Of a stretch of 64,000 nucleotides of DNA, positions 1-7,899 are shown piece by piece. Under the pieces are notes generated by a model that ran no database searches, was not told where the DNA came from, and saw only the letters and a program-made list of their open reading frames with translations. Position numbers and translations under genes: made by a program. The DNA comes from Megasphaera lornae (GTDB lineage: Bacteria; Bacillota; Negativicutes; Veillonellales; Megasphaeraceae): contig NZ_AFIJ01000033.1 of the NCBI RefSeq assembly GCF_000214495.1, positions 1 through 64,000 of the forward strand, read 5' to 3'. Numbering within the stretch: position 1 is the stretch's first letter; every line of letters starts with the position of its first letter.

Positions 1-620
1 GCCATCTACACTCGGTTTTCCTTCCGTGCCTTTTTCACCGCGAATGGAAAGACCGTTTTGTCCATTTGTCCCGTTCAAGCCGATAGAACCGTCTTTACCG
101 TTAATAACAACAGAACTTCCATCTTTACCGTTTACGCCGATAGTACCATCTTTCCCCTTTTCCCCGGCTTTCCCGAATGTTAAGTTATCTGCCAGTGTAT
201 ACGTGATTATCTTGGTATGCGTCGTATCATCTTTAGTAATGCCTACGGTCAAGCTGTTATTTTCGGATACGGCTTTAAATTCCACCGTTTCCGGATTTTT
301 GTTATCTAAACCTACCGTTTCTGCCGTATTTCCGGCTTTCACTTTAAATCCGGATGACAATGTCTTCGTTATGTTATTTATATTCATCGTATTGGCAGTA
401 ACGTTCGTATTCGTAGCAAAAAGTTGACTGCCGTTTACTGCGTCTGTCGAAGTCTTCGACAATGCTCCCGCTTTCACATTGGTGATGGTCGTACCTTCCG
501 CACCGCCCCCCAACGTAATTTGTTTCTTTTGTTCGTCATCGTAAGTGACCGCTACCTTTTTATGAGCCGCCAAATCACTTGCGACTTGCTCCGTGGCAGT
601 TTTTACTGCTTTCACTTGTC
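1..620 (-). repeat. Adhesin internal long repeat, copy A
   Basis: This block repeats the sequence found 1047 nt (349 codons) to its right, with only scattered substitutions. It encodes a DAVNGSQLFATNT neck, a beta-rich stalk piece and a collagen-like G-x-y segment. It is the C-terminal copy in the protein and continues off the left edge. The match is clearest between 421 and 610, where nearly every base agrees with 1468-1657. Confidence 0.9.
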
Positions 621-3600
621 CTACTGTAGCGGCACTGGTGTCTGTCTTGCTTTCTTTGACGTTCGTAATTTCCTGACCGCCCATAATGAGTCCGTCTTTG
701 GTCAGGCTGACATTCTTTGTAGAATCCGTATTATTACCAATGGTCAAGCCGTCCTGATTGAGCGTACTCGTCCGTCCGTCTTTGGTAAAAGTAGCACTTT
801 CCAAACCGGTGAGATTTTTGACTAATTTTACATTAAGCTTTCCATCTTTAACCACTACACCGATGTTCTTATCGGTCAACTTGGATTCTTCTGTGACGCC
901 ACCGGAAATAGTAATGGTTTCATTCAATTTCTTCACAATAGCAGTTCCGCTGTCGCCGGCAAATTTCAGTCCGTCATCCAACGTAGCTACGGAGTGCGGA
1001 TTCTGTCCATTCGGATCGGTAATGACAATGCGTTTAATGGTTGTCGTACCGTCTACACCCGGTTTTCCTTCGTCACCTTTTTCACCGCGAATGGACAGAC
1101 CATTAGCTCCATCTTTACCGTTCAAGCCGATAGAACCGTCTTTACCGTTAATGGTGACAGCACTTCCGTCTTTACCGTTTACGCCGATAGTACCGTCTCT
1201 ACCGTCTTTACCGTTTTTGCCGAATGTTAAGTTATCTGCTAATTTATACGTGATCGTCTTAGTATGCGTCTTGTCATTTTTAGTAATGCCTACAGTAAAG
1301 CTGTTATTTTCAGATACGGCTTTAAATTCCACCGTTTCCGGATTCTGGTTATCTAACCCTACCGTTTCTTCCGTTTCGCCGGCTTTCACTTTAAATCCGG
1401 ATGACAATGTCTTCGTTATATTGCTTATATTCGTCGTATTGGCAGTAACGTTCGTATTCGTAGCAAAAAGTTGACTGCCGTTTACTGCGTCTGTCGAAGT
1501 CTTCGACAATGCTCCCGCTTTCACATGGGTGATGGTCGTACCTTCCGTACCGCTGCCCAACGTAATTTGTTTCTTTTGTTCGTCATCGTAAGTGACAGCT
1601 ACCTTTTTATGAGCCGCCAAATCTTTGCTTATCTGATCGGCCTTGGTATTTGCCGTATTCGCCGTATCTTGTGCCGTTTTGATTTCATTCTTTTTTAATT
1701 CATCCGCTTTTGCCTGTATAGCTTTATTCACTTGCGCAACATTCACCGCATCGGTATCCGCTTTACCTGCAGCGACACCATGAATTTGATGACTGCCCAT
1801 ACTGAGTCCGTCTTTTGTCAAAGCGACAGCACTATTCCCCGAGCCGATGGTCAAGCCGTCCTGATTGAGCGTACTCGTCCGTCCGTCTTTGGTAAACGTA
1901 GCACTTTCCAAACTCTGCAAATTATGATTCAAATTAATTTTGGCTTCAATCGTATCAAAGCCACTATTCGTAACCCTTCCCAGGTCTACATTAATATTAC
2001 TGTCGTTATCTCCTCCTCGTATTTTTAAAGAAATTTTTCCTTTTTGACTGGCTTTTGTTCCTGCCGACACCCACGGTCCGTGTGCGCCGGTATTTCCATC
2101 GATATTAAAGCCGATATTACCTTCTACCTTGTTATCGACATTCTGCAACTGTCCCAGATTAACAGCATCCGTAGCTTGTGTCCCGTTGGCAAGGCCGGTG
2201 ATTTTCTGTCCGCCCATAGCCAAACCGCCATTGGTTAAGGAAATAGCGTTATTTCCCGTACCGATAGTCAGCCCTTTATCATTGATAACAGAAGTCGTTG
2301 TCACGCCTTTTTCCGTCTTGGTAAACGTGGCGCTTTCCAAATTTTTCAAATTCTTCGCCAGTTGCACTTTAGCGATATAATATTGATTTTTATTGTTTTC
2401 GGTATTTGTCTTCGATTTCCCGTATACGCCGATATTTCCATCAACTGTTTCCGCTTCATTTTGAATACCGCCTTGTATGCCGAAAGAAAGGGTATTATTT
2501 TTATCTTTACCTCTGCCGACAGATACCCACGGTCTTCCGCCCCAGTCCGGTTCGAAATTGAATCCGAGTTCATCTTTCACCATGTTAAATACGCGCTTCA
2601 ACTGTGCCACATTGACGGCATCTGTATCTTCGCTACCGCCGGCTACATTGGTAATTTGACGAGTATACTTGGCACTGCCGATGGACAAGGCGCCTATATT
2701 CGATTTATTCGCAAGTATACCGCCGATTCCCTGCCGTGCGGCATTATCATCGGCAAATACACGTTCATTATCAAAATCATACGCACGCTGTCCGCCGGCT
2801 CTTGTGCCCGACGAGAAAGCGCCTAAAGCAATAGCGCCTTGCGCCTCCTTATCTACGCGGCTTTCTTTGCCGATAGCGACAGCATTGTCCGCCAAACTTT
2901 GCGCTTTGTACCCGAAAGCAATGGCATCCTTCCCCTTTGCGCCGTCATTCAAATAGTTGGTTTCCTTAAGAAATCCCTGTTCCTTCTCTGTCAGCGCTTT
3001 CTTTAAGCTGTCTTTCAGTTTATCCTTCTTCCACTCATTCAGTTTGTTAATAACGGCATTCGTATCATTTGTATCCAATTCAGGGTAGGCTTTTTTCAAC
3101 TCTTGAATAATAACTTCGGCAGACTTTCCTTTTAATCCGGAAGCGTCAATCCCCGTCTTATTTGCGGTGTTTTTTTCCAACTTATCAACTACCACATTTA
3201 TTCGATCTAAGAACGTCTTATCAATTTTTTGATGTTTTCCTTTTATTTGTAATTCGATCTGTTTAATGCGGTAGTTGATATATTTCCGATAATTCAGCTC
3301 TTTCTTCTGCAGCGGTATAACTTTGGTTACATCCCCATTCGTTTTATCTACCGCCAAGTAGCTGAACGGGTTAAGGTCGGAATCGTCCGCCAAATTATTG
3401 GAGAACCGTTCTTCCAAACTGCGAAGCTGCGATACATTGACGGCATCCGTATCGCGATACCCGCTGGCGACATTGGAAATACGCCGTTCACTGCCGATTG
3501 ATCCGACCGAAACCACACCCACCTGCGTGGAAGACGGGAAGGTAATGGCATTGCGCGGTGCCCAGCCGTCTTGCGTCAAATCTTTTTCGGTGTAATCCGT

Positions 3601-5490
3601 CTTACTGCCTACACCGATAGCAATAGAATTTGCCAAGTCGGCCTCGGCATCCACGCCTAAGGCCATAGATTGAGACGCCGTCGCCGACGCATTCGCCCCG
3701 ATGGCGGCAGACTGCTCGGCAGTAGCCGCAGTATTTACGCCCATGGCCGTCGAACTCAGTCCCAATGCGGTAGAATTTACGCCGATAGCCAGGGAATTTT
3801 TAGCGGCGGCAATCCCGGAACGTCCCAAAACCAATGAATTATCCCCTTTGGCATAGGCCATTTCTCCCAGCGCCAGCGCATTATCCCCGGCAGCCCAAGA
3901 TAAAGAGCCGACAGCGACCGCACCGGTCCCGGTCGCCCACACATTGCGGCCGACACTGACGGCATTTTTCCCCTTCTCTTTCAGCATATATTCATATGAC
4001 GTGTTAAAATTAGGAACGGTGTGCTCCGGATTGGCCCAAGATATATTACCCTTTTCATCTTTTTTTACTACATTCTTAACACGAATGATATGCGAGGCAT
4101 CATTATATGTAGCTATTTTCGGATTGACCTTTTCCAACGCGGCTTCCGGATCATTCTTAGAGCTTTGCATAATGGTCTGTATATCTTGGGTGTGGTTTTT
4201 CGTAATCCTATATTGCAGCAGCGCATCCAACTTCGTTGCAGCGTCTTTATTCAGCTCGGCACTGGCTACTGCCTGATGTCCGACAGCCACAGCCCCGGAA
4301 CCGACCGCTTTGGAGTTATACCCGTAAGAAACCGAACCTTGATCCCCGGAATAGGTATGATTGCCGACAGAAATCCCGTTGGTTTGTAATACGCGCGATT
4401 CTTCCCCCATGGATAACCCGCCGGCAGCTCCTTCACTGACATACGCCCGCGTACCGATCGCCGTGGAACGTGCCCCCATGGCCATGGCCAATACACCTAC
4501 CGCCGTAGATCCGGAACCCGGCGCTATCGCTCTGGCACCGATGGCAATCGCCGCCGTGCCGCCGGCATACGTAGGAGAATAAATTGAAGCCGCACCGGTA
4601 TAGGCTTTGTTAAAGGCGTTCTGTCCATAATCATCCTTATTGTTCGGATCAAGATAATCCTTAAAAATATGATAAGGTTCATCTTTAGCCCAAACCTTTT
4701 TATAAACCGACTCGATAACCGGCCTGGGCAGCGCATCCATATATTCACTTCCCAAATACGTGTCATCCGAACCGAAGGCAATAGAGCCTTTCCCCAATGC
4801 CCATGTATCATTACCGACAGCAGTCGCTTGATCAAACGCAACCGCGTTATTACCGATAGCAGTTGATTGAGTATTAATACTTACGGCATGATATCCCACT
4901 GCAGTAGCGCCCTTACCTGAAGAATACGTCCTTGCACCCAAGGCGGTTCCTAGCCATTCTTCCGTTTGTGCCATATATCCCAACGAAGTCGTTTCTGTTC
5001 CTACACTTTTTGAAAAATAGCCGATACTGGTTGCGCCCGCACCAAAATTCCTGAATTGCCGGCCTAACGCGGTTCTATATTTATACTCATTAGCCACCGG
5101 AATACCGTCATGAGTCTTCTTATTGTCTGAATAGTCGGTGTCCCCTGTAGCAAGTCCGAAACGCATTTGCATATTTTTAGAATCTTTTAGATAGCCCACG
5201 CCAATAGATCCTAAATATTCCTCCGGCTTCTCATCGGCACCGGGCCATTTCATGGCAAACCCATTATTCCCTACAGTCGTTTGATCGACGGCTATCACAT
5301 ACTCCGCCCGAACCGGCATTGTCGGCAAGACGGCGCCTGCGCCGCACAAAGCCATGACCGCCAAGACGGCCGCTTTACGGCCGAGAAGTCCCGTCGGGGA
5401 CGCACTTTTCCCGTCTCGCTTGGTAAGTTCCGAAACAACTACATAGCAATGTTTTACTTTACTCCAAATGACTTTGTAAATTTTATTCAT
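1..5490 (-). CDS. Trimeric autotransporter adhesin (YadA/Hia-like), 3' part off window
   Basis: This is a surface adhesin exported by Sec and inserted in the outer membrane as a type Vc autotransporter. The frame is open from ATG 5490 (SD GGAGGAAGG 11 nt upstream) to base 1, giving 1830 residues; the C-terminal beta-barrel anchor lies beyond the left edge. Residues 1-22 (MNKIYKVIWSKVKHCYVVVS) match the extended signal peptide region of these proteins, followed by a hydrophobic core and a cleavage-like site VRAEY near residue 70. Residues 80-650 are a YadA-type head with many AxAxG and AIG/AVG repeats. DAVN-xxQL neck motifs occur near residues 684, 957, 1104, 1249, 1336 and 1685, separated by coiled-coil or stalk segments. 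Two collagen-like G-x-y stretches (NGKDGSIGLNG type) lie in a long duplicated block. It is the only obvious virulence or colonisation gene here. The family call is firm; the ligand cannot be read. Confidence 0.95.
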   Translation of the reverse strand, partial: MNKIYKVIWSKVKHCYVVVSELTKRDGKSASPTGLLGRKAAVLAVMALCGAGAVLPTMPVRAEYVIAVDQTTVGNNGFAMKWPGADEKPEEYLGSIGVGYLKDSKNMQMRFGLATGDTDYSDNKKTHDGIPVANEYKYRTALGRQFRNFGAGATSIGYFSKSVGTETTSLGYMAQTEEWLGTALGARTYSSGKGATAVGYHAVSINTQSTAIGNNAVAFDQATAVGNDTWALGKGSIAFGSDDTYLGSEYMDALPRPVIESVYKKVWAKDEPYHIFKDYLDPNNKDDYGQNAFNKAYTGAASIYSPTYAGGTAAIAIGARAIAPGSGSTAVGVLAMAMGARSTAIGTRAYVSEGAAGGLSMGEESRVLQTNGISVGNHTYSGDQGSVSYGYNSKAVGSGAVAVGHQAVASAELNKDAATKLDALLQYRITKNHTQDIQTIMQSSKNDPEAALEKVNPKIATYNDASHIIRVKNVVKKDEKGNISWANPEHTVPNFNTSYEYMLKEKGKNAVSVGRNVWATGTGAVAVGSLSWAAGDNALALGEMAYAKGDNSLVLGRSGIAAAKNSLAIGVNSTALGLSSTAMGVNTAATAEQSAAIGANASATASQSMALGVDAEADLANSIAIGVGSKTDYTEKDLTQDGWAPRNAITFPSSTQVGVVSVGSIGSERRISNVASGYRDTDAVNVSQLRSLEERFSNNLADDSDLNPFSYLAVDKTNGDVTKVIPLQKKELNYRKYINYRIKQIELQIKGKHQKIDKTFLDRINVVVDKLEKNTANKTGIDASGLKGKSAEVIIQELKKAYPELDTNDTNAVINKLNEWKKDKLKDSLKKALTEKEQGFLKETNYLNDGAKGKDAIAFGYKAQSLADNAVAIGKESRVDKEAQGAIALGAFSSGTRAGGQRAYDFDNERVFADDNAARQGIGGILANKSNIGALSIGSAKYTRQITNVAGGSEDTDAVNVAQLKRVFNMVKDELGFNFEPDWGGRPWVSVGRGKDKNNTLSFGIQGGIQNEAETVDGNIGVYGKSKTNTENNKNQYYIAKVQLAKNLKNLESATFTKTEKGVTTTSVINDKGLTIGTGNNAISLTNGGLAMGGQKITGLANGTQATDAVNLGQLQNVDNKVEGNIGFNIDGNTGAHGPWVSAGTKASQKGKISLKIRGGDNDSNINVDLGRVTNSGFDTIEAKINLNHNLQSLESATFTKDGRTSTLNQDGLTIGSGNSAVALTKDGLSMGSHQIHGVAAGKADTDAVNVAQVNKAIQAKADELKKNEIKTAQDTANTANTKADQISKDLAAHKKVAVTYDDEQKKQITLGSGTEGTTITHVKAGALSKTSTDAVNGSQLFATNTNVTANTTNISNITKTLSSGFKVKAGETEETVGLDNQNPETVEFKAVSENNSFTVGITKNDKTHTKTITYKLADNLTFGKNGKDGRDGTIGVNGKDGSAVTINGKDGSIGLNGKDGANGLSIRGEKGDEGKPGVDGTTTIKRIVITDPNGQNPHSVATLDDGLKFAGDSGTAIVKKLNETITISGGVTEESKLTDKNIGVVVKDGKLNVKLVKNLTGLESATFTKDGRTSTLNQDGLTIGNNTDSTKNVSLTKDGLIMGGQEITNVKESKTDTSAATVGQVKAVKTATEQVASDLAAHKKVAVTYDDEQKKQITLGGGAEGTTITNVKAGALSKTSTDAVNGSQLFATNTNVTANTMNINNITKTLSSGFKVKAGNTAETVGLDNKNPETVEFKAVSENNSLTVGITKDDTTHTKIITYTLADNLTFGKAGEKGKDGTIGVNGKDGSSVVINGKDGSIGLNGTNGQNGLSIRGEKGTEGKPSVDG
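1048..1667 (-). repeat. Adhesin internal long repeat, copy B
   Basis: This is the upstream (more N-terminal) copy of the 1047-nt-period block in the adhesin gene. It differs from copy A by substitutions and a few codons in the collagen-like part. The near identity at the DNA level suggests recent duplication or ongoing gene conversion between copies, which could change the stalk length in steps of about 349 residues. Confidence 0.9.
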
Positions 5491-5524
5491 TATTTTCGTT
5501 CCTTCCTCCGACAACGTTATAAAC

Positions 5525-5553
5525 CGTATACAGGCGCTGTCTCCCGCTGTCGA
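5525..5553 (-). promoter_or_regulatory. Weak candidate proximal promoter of the adhesin gene
   Basis: On the minus strand there is TCGACA (5548-5553), a 17-nt spacer and TATACG (5525-5530), about 35 nt upstream of the adhesin ATG. The match is moderate. If used, it would place the GAA tract upstream of the promoter instead of within the leader. Confidence 0.25.
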
Positions 5554-5579
5554 GCGCGTAAACTTTCTCGAAAGTATAT

Positions 5580-5699
5580 TTATTCACTCCCCCGTATTTT
5601 ACCGCCGACCTTCCGGAGACGCTTCTTCTTCTTCTTCTTCTTCTTCTTCTTCTTCTTCTTCGCAGGCTGTACGTGCATTGAAACCTGCAAAAGTAACAT
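5580..5699 (-). CDS. Possible leader peptide (upstream ORF) with poly-lysine run
   Basis: A 39-codon frame lies in the adhesin leader: ATG 5699 (or in-frame ATG 5676-5678, 32 codons, with weak SD AGG), then 13 consecutive AAG lysine codons, then a basic tail RLRKVGGKIRGSE and TAA. The lysine run is encoded by the trinucleotide repeat, so repeat changes alter the number of lysines but not the frame. It begins only about 8 nt after the predicted transcription start, and ends 89 nt before the adhesin ATG. Translation is unproven; it may be chance coding across a purine-rich repeat. Confidence 0.3.
   Translation of the reverse strand: MLLLQVSMHVQPAKKKKKKKKKKKKKRLRKVGGKIRGSE
5622..5661 (-). repeat. 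GAA/AAG trinucleotide tandem repeat, 13 units
   Basis: This is an uninterrupted triplet tract (CTT on plus, GAA/AAG on minus), 13 units plus one base. It lies 131 nt upstream of the adhesin ATG and downstream of the best promoter, so it is probably transcribed as 5' leader. Tracts this long and pure are prone to slipped-strand change. Confidence 0.95.
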
Positions 5700-5713
5700 A
5701 AATTTTCACATTA

Positions 5714-5742
5714 ATTATAGGATATTTTTTCTCTTGTTTCAA
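5714..5742 (-). promoter_or_regulatory. Strong candidate promoter of the adhesin gene
   Basis: The minus strand has TTGAAA (5737-5742), a 17-nt spacer and a perfect TATAAT (5714-5719). Predicted transcription start is near 5707, giving a leader of about 217 nt that contains the GAA tract. This is the best promoter match between tpiA and the adhesin. The remaining bases of this 420-nt gene-free stretch hold the leader, the repeat and the tpiA terminator. Confidence 0.65.
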
Positions 5743-5803
5743 GTGCCAACTACATTCCGCTTAATAATAATAAGAAATAGGTATCATTCCTTTTTTTATA
5801 CGA

Positions 5804-5886
5804 CAAAAAAGAGTTCCCCGTCTGCGTCCGCTTCTCCCGGCGGCAGGTCCGCCGGAAAGCGTACGCACAACAGCGTGGAACTCTTT
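5804..5886 (-). terminator. Large hairpin terminator downstream of tpiA
   Basis: Outer arms AAAGAGTTCC and GGAACTCTTTT enclose two further nested stems (GCGTACGCTT with one mismatch, and CCGGCGG/CCGCCGG), ending in a T6 run on the minus strand. It sits 25 nt after the tpiA stop and closes the glycolytic operon. It is unusually long for a simple intrinsic terminator. Confidence 0.8.
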
Positions 5887-5911
5887 ACAGTCTATGAAAA
5901 AGAAAAACTAC

Positions 5912-6670
5912 TTATATCGTGTCGGCCGCCCGAATGATAGCGGTAAACGAAGCGGCTTGCAGGGAAGCACCGCCAATCAGACCGCCGTCAATGTCCGCCG
6001 CTGCCAGCAAGGCGGCGGCATTGTCGGCCTTCATACTGCCGCCGTAGAGGATCGGCACGGTCGCCGCTATGTCCGAGTTATACAACGCGGCCAATTGGCG
6101 ACGCAAAAAGGCGCAGGTCGCCTGTGCCTGTGCAACCGTTGCCGTTTGTCCCGTACCGATGGCCCAAATCGGTTCATACGCCACAATCACGCGGGACGCA
6201 TCCGCCATGCGCACCTTTGCCAACGCCATCCGCAATTGGGTGCCCAAAAGATCGTCCGTTCGGCCGGCCTGTCGCTGTTGTGCCGTTTCGCCGCAGCAAA
6301 TAATCGGAGTCAGTCCGTGTTGCAAGGCGGCGGCCACTTTTTGTTGCACCGTCCGATCCGTTTCCCCGTTATATTCCCGTCGTTCGGAGTGACCGATCAG
6401 GACATGGGTCACGCCTATATCGACCAACATGGCCGGCGATACTTCCCCCGTAAACGCCCCGTGTTCTTCCCAGTGCATCGTCTGAGCCGCAATGTGCAGC
6501 GGCGTATGCGCCGTAAGAGAAACGGCCTGCGCCAAATAGGGAAACGGCGGCGCAATGATAAGCGTAGCCTTTGTTTCGGGCAAGGTTTGCACCAGTTCGG
6601 TCAACACGGTTTGTACGGCCGCGCCGGTATGATTCATTTTCCAATTTCCTGCCAATATTTTTTTTCTCAT
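5912..6670 (-). CDS. tpiA: Triosephosphate isomerase
   Basis: This cytosolic glycolytic enzyme interconverts dihydroxyacetone phosphate and glyceraldehyde 3-phosphate. The 252-residue product has normal family length. Visible motifs are the N-terminal AGNWKMN (Asn9, Lys11), IGHSERR with catalytic His94, the catalytic Glu166 in VAYEPIWAIGTG, the phosphate loop, and a late LYGGSM. The frame extends further upstream, but the start at 6670 matches the family N terminus and has SD AAGGAGAGGGG. It starts 17 nt after pgk ends, so it is the last gene of the gap-gap-pgk-tpiA unit. Confidence 0.97.
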   Translation of the reverse strand: MRKKILAGNWKMNHTGAAVQTVLTELVQTLPETKATLIIAPPFPYLAQAVSLTAHTPLHIAAQTMHWEEHGAFTGEVSPAMLVDIGVTHVLIGHSERREYNGETDRTVQQKVAAALQHGLTPIICCGETAQQRQAGRTDDLLGTQLRMALAKVRMADASRVIVAYEPIWAIGTGQTATVAQAQATCAFLRRQLAALYNSDIAATVPILYGGSMKADNAAALLAAADIDGGLIGGASLQAASFTAIIRAADTI

Positions 6671-6687
6671 GGCCCCTCTCCTTTCGA

Positions 6688-7869
6688 TTACGCGTCTTGT
6701 AAGGCCGCAATACCGGGCAGGTCTTTCCCTTCCAAGTACGCCAGCGAAGCGCCGCCGCCCGTAGAAATATGCGTAATGTGTTCGGCCACACCGCATTGAT
6801 TGACGGCCGCCACCGAATCGCCGCCGCCCACAATGGAAACGGCCTCCGAAGCGGCAACGGCGCGAGCAACGGCCGTTGTGCCGTGTGAAAAATGTGACAG
6901 TTCAAAGACGCCCATCGGACCGTTCCACACGATGAGTTTCATGCCTTGCAAGCGTGCGGCAAAGGTCTTGCAGGTCTGCGGACCGATGTCCAAAATCATG
7001 TGCCGCGACGGCACCCGTTGCACGGACACTACGTCATACGCGGCCGTATTGTCCACCGCCTCGGCAACGACGACGTCCGTCGGCAGCAACACCTGCACGC
7101 CGGCTTGTTCGGCCCGGTGCAATAAAGAGGCGGCAAAGGGGATCTTGTCGATTTCCACCAACGAAGTGCCGATTTCCAGGCCTTGCGCGGCCAAAAAGGT
7201 ATTCGCCATACCGCCGCCGATCATGAGCACTTCCACTTTTTGTAATAAATTCGCCAAGACGCCGATTTTGTCGGATACTTTGGCGCCGCCGATAATGGCG
7301 GCAAAGGGATGTGCCGGCTGCGTAACGGCGCCGCCGATAAATTGAATTTCTTTCGCCAACAGCAAGCCGGCCGCCATGGGCAAAAACGCCGTAATGCCGG
7401 CTACGGAAGCATGGGCGCGGTGGCAGCAGCCGAACGCGTCATTCACGCCCACTTCGGCCAAGGAAGCCAAGGCGCGGGAAAATTGCGGATCGTTCGCTTC
7501 TTCTTCTTTATGAAACCGCAAATTTTCCAACAGCAGTATTTCCCCGCCTTGTAAGCGGTGCGCCATGGCTTCCGTAGCCGCGCCGATGCAGTCGGGCGCC
7601 ATTTGCACCGGTTTTCCCAAGAGCTGCGACAGGCGGACGGCAACGGGTTGCAGCGAGTATTTCGCCTGTACTTCGCCTTTCGGTCGTCCTAAATGACTGG
7701 CCAAGATCACCGCGCCGCCCTGTGCCAATACATAGCGTATGGTCGGCAATGTTTTTTGAATACGCGTATCGTCCGTAATGTTGCCGTTCGCATCCAGGGG
7801 AACGTTAAAATCGGCACGAATAAAAACCCGTTTATCGGCTAATGTCAAATCGCGAATTGTTTTTTTCAT
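6688..7869 (-). CDS. pgk: Phosphoglycerate kinase
   Basis: This enzyme transfers phosphate from 1,3-bisphosphoglycerate to ADP in the cytosol. The protein has 393 residues, the usual length. It shows the N-terminal RADFNVPLD substrate-binding motif, SHLGRPKG, and the C-terminal nucleotide-binding GGGDSVAAV. It lies 30 nt downstream of the first gapdh paralogue and 17 nt upstream of tpiA, so it belongs to the glycolytic operon and supplies substrate-level ATP. Confidence 0.98.
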   Translation of the reverse strand: MKKTIRDLTLADKRVFIRADFNVPLDANGNITDDTRIQKTLPTIRYVLAQGGAVILASHLGRPKGEVQAKYSLQPVAVRLSQLLGKPVQMAPDCIGAATEAMAHRLQGGEILLLENLRFHKEEEANDPQFSRALASLAEVGVNDAFGCCHRAHASVAGITAFLPMAAGLLLAKEIQFIGGAVTQPAHPFAAIIGGAKVSDKIGVLANLLQKVEVLMIGGGMANTFLAAQGLEIGTSLVEIDKIPFAASLLHRAEQAGVQVLLPTDVVVAEAVDNTAAYDVVSVQRVPSRHMILDIGPQTCKTFAARLQGMKLIVWNGPMGVFELSHFSHGTTAVARAVAASEAVSIVGGGDSVAAVNQCGVAEHITHISTGGGASLAYLEGKDLPGIAALQDA

Positions 7870-7899
7870 GAAAGCCTCCTGCCATTTTTATAGGATATA

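Noticed and set aside
26..2956. Many plus-strand open frames of 60-240 codons across the adhesin
   Set aside because: They mirror the repetitive adhesin codons on the minus strand (proline/serine/phenylalanine-rich shadows), lack SDs, and repeat with the same 1047-nt period.
3965..5000. Short regular repeats suggesting a CRISPR array
   Set aside because: The repeats are degenerate coding motifs of the YadA head (AxAxG units) in one frame, without constant-length unique spacers.
5281..5937. Plus-strand frame of 218 codons containing a long phenylalanine run
   Set aside because: The run is just the CTT repeat read in another frame; the frame overlaps the adhesin signal peptide and the tpiA terminator and has no SD or recognisable domain.
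6369..6905. Minus-strand 178-codon frame spanning pgk and tpiA
   Set aside because: Both underlying genes are certain in other frames; no SD or domain supports it.
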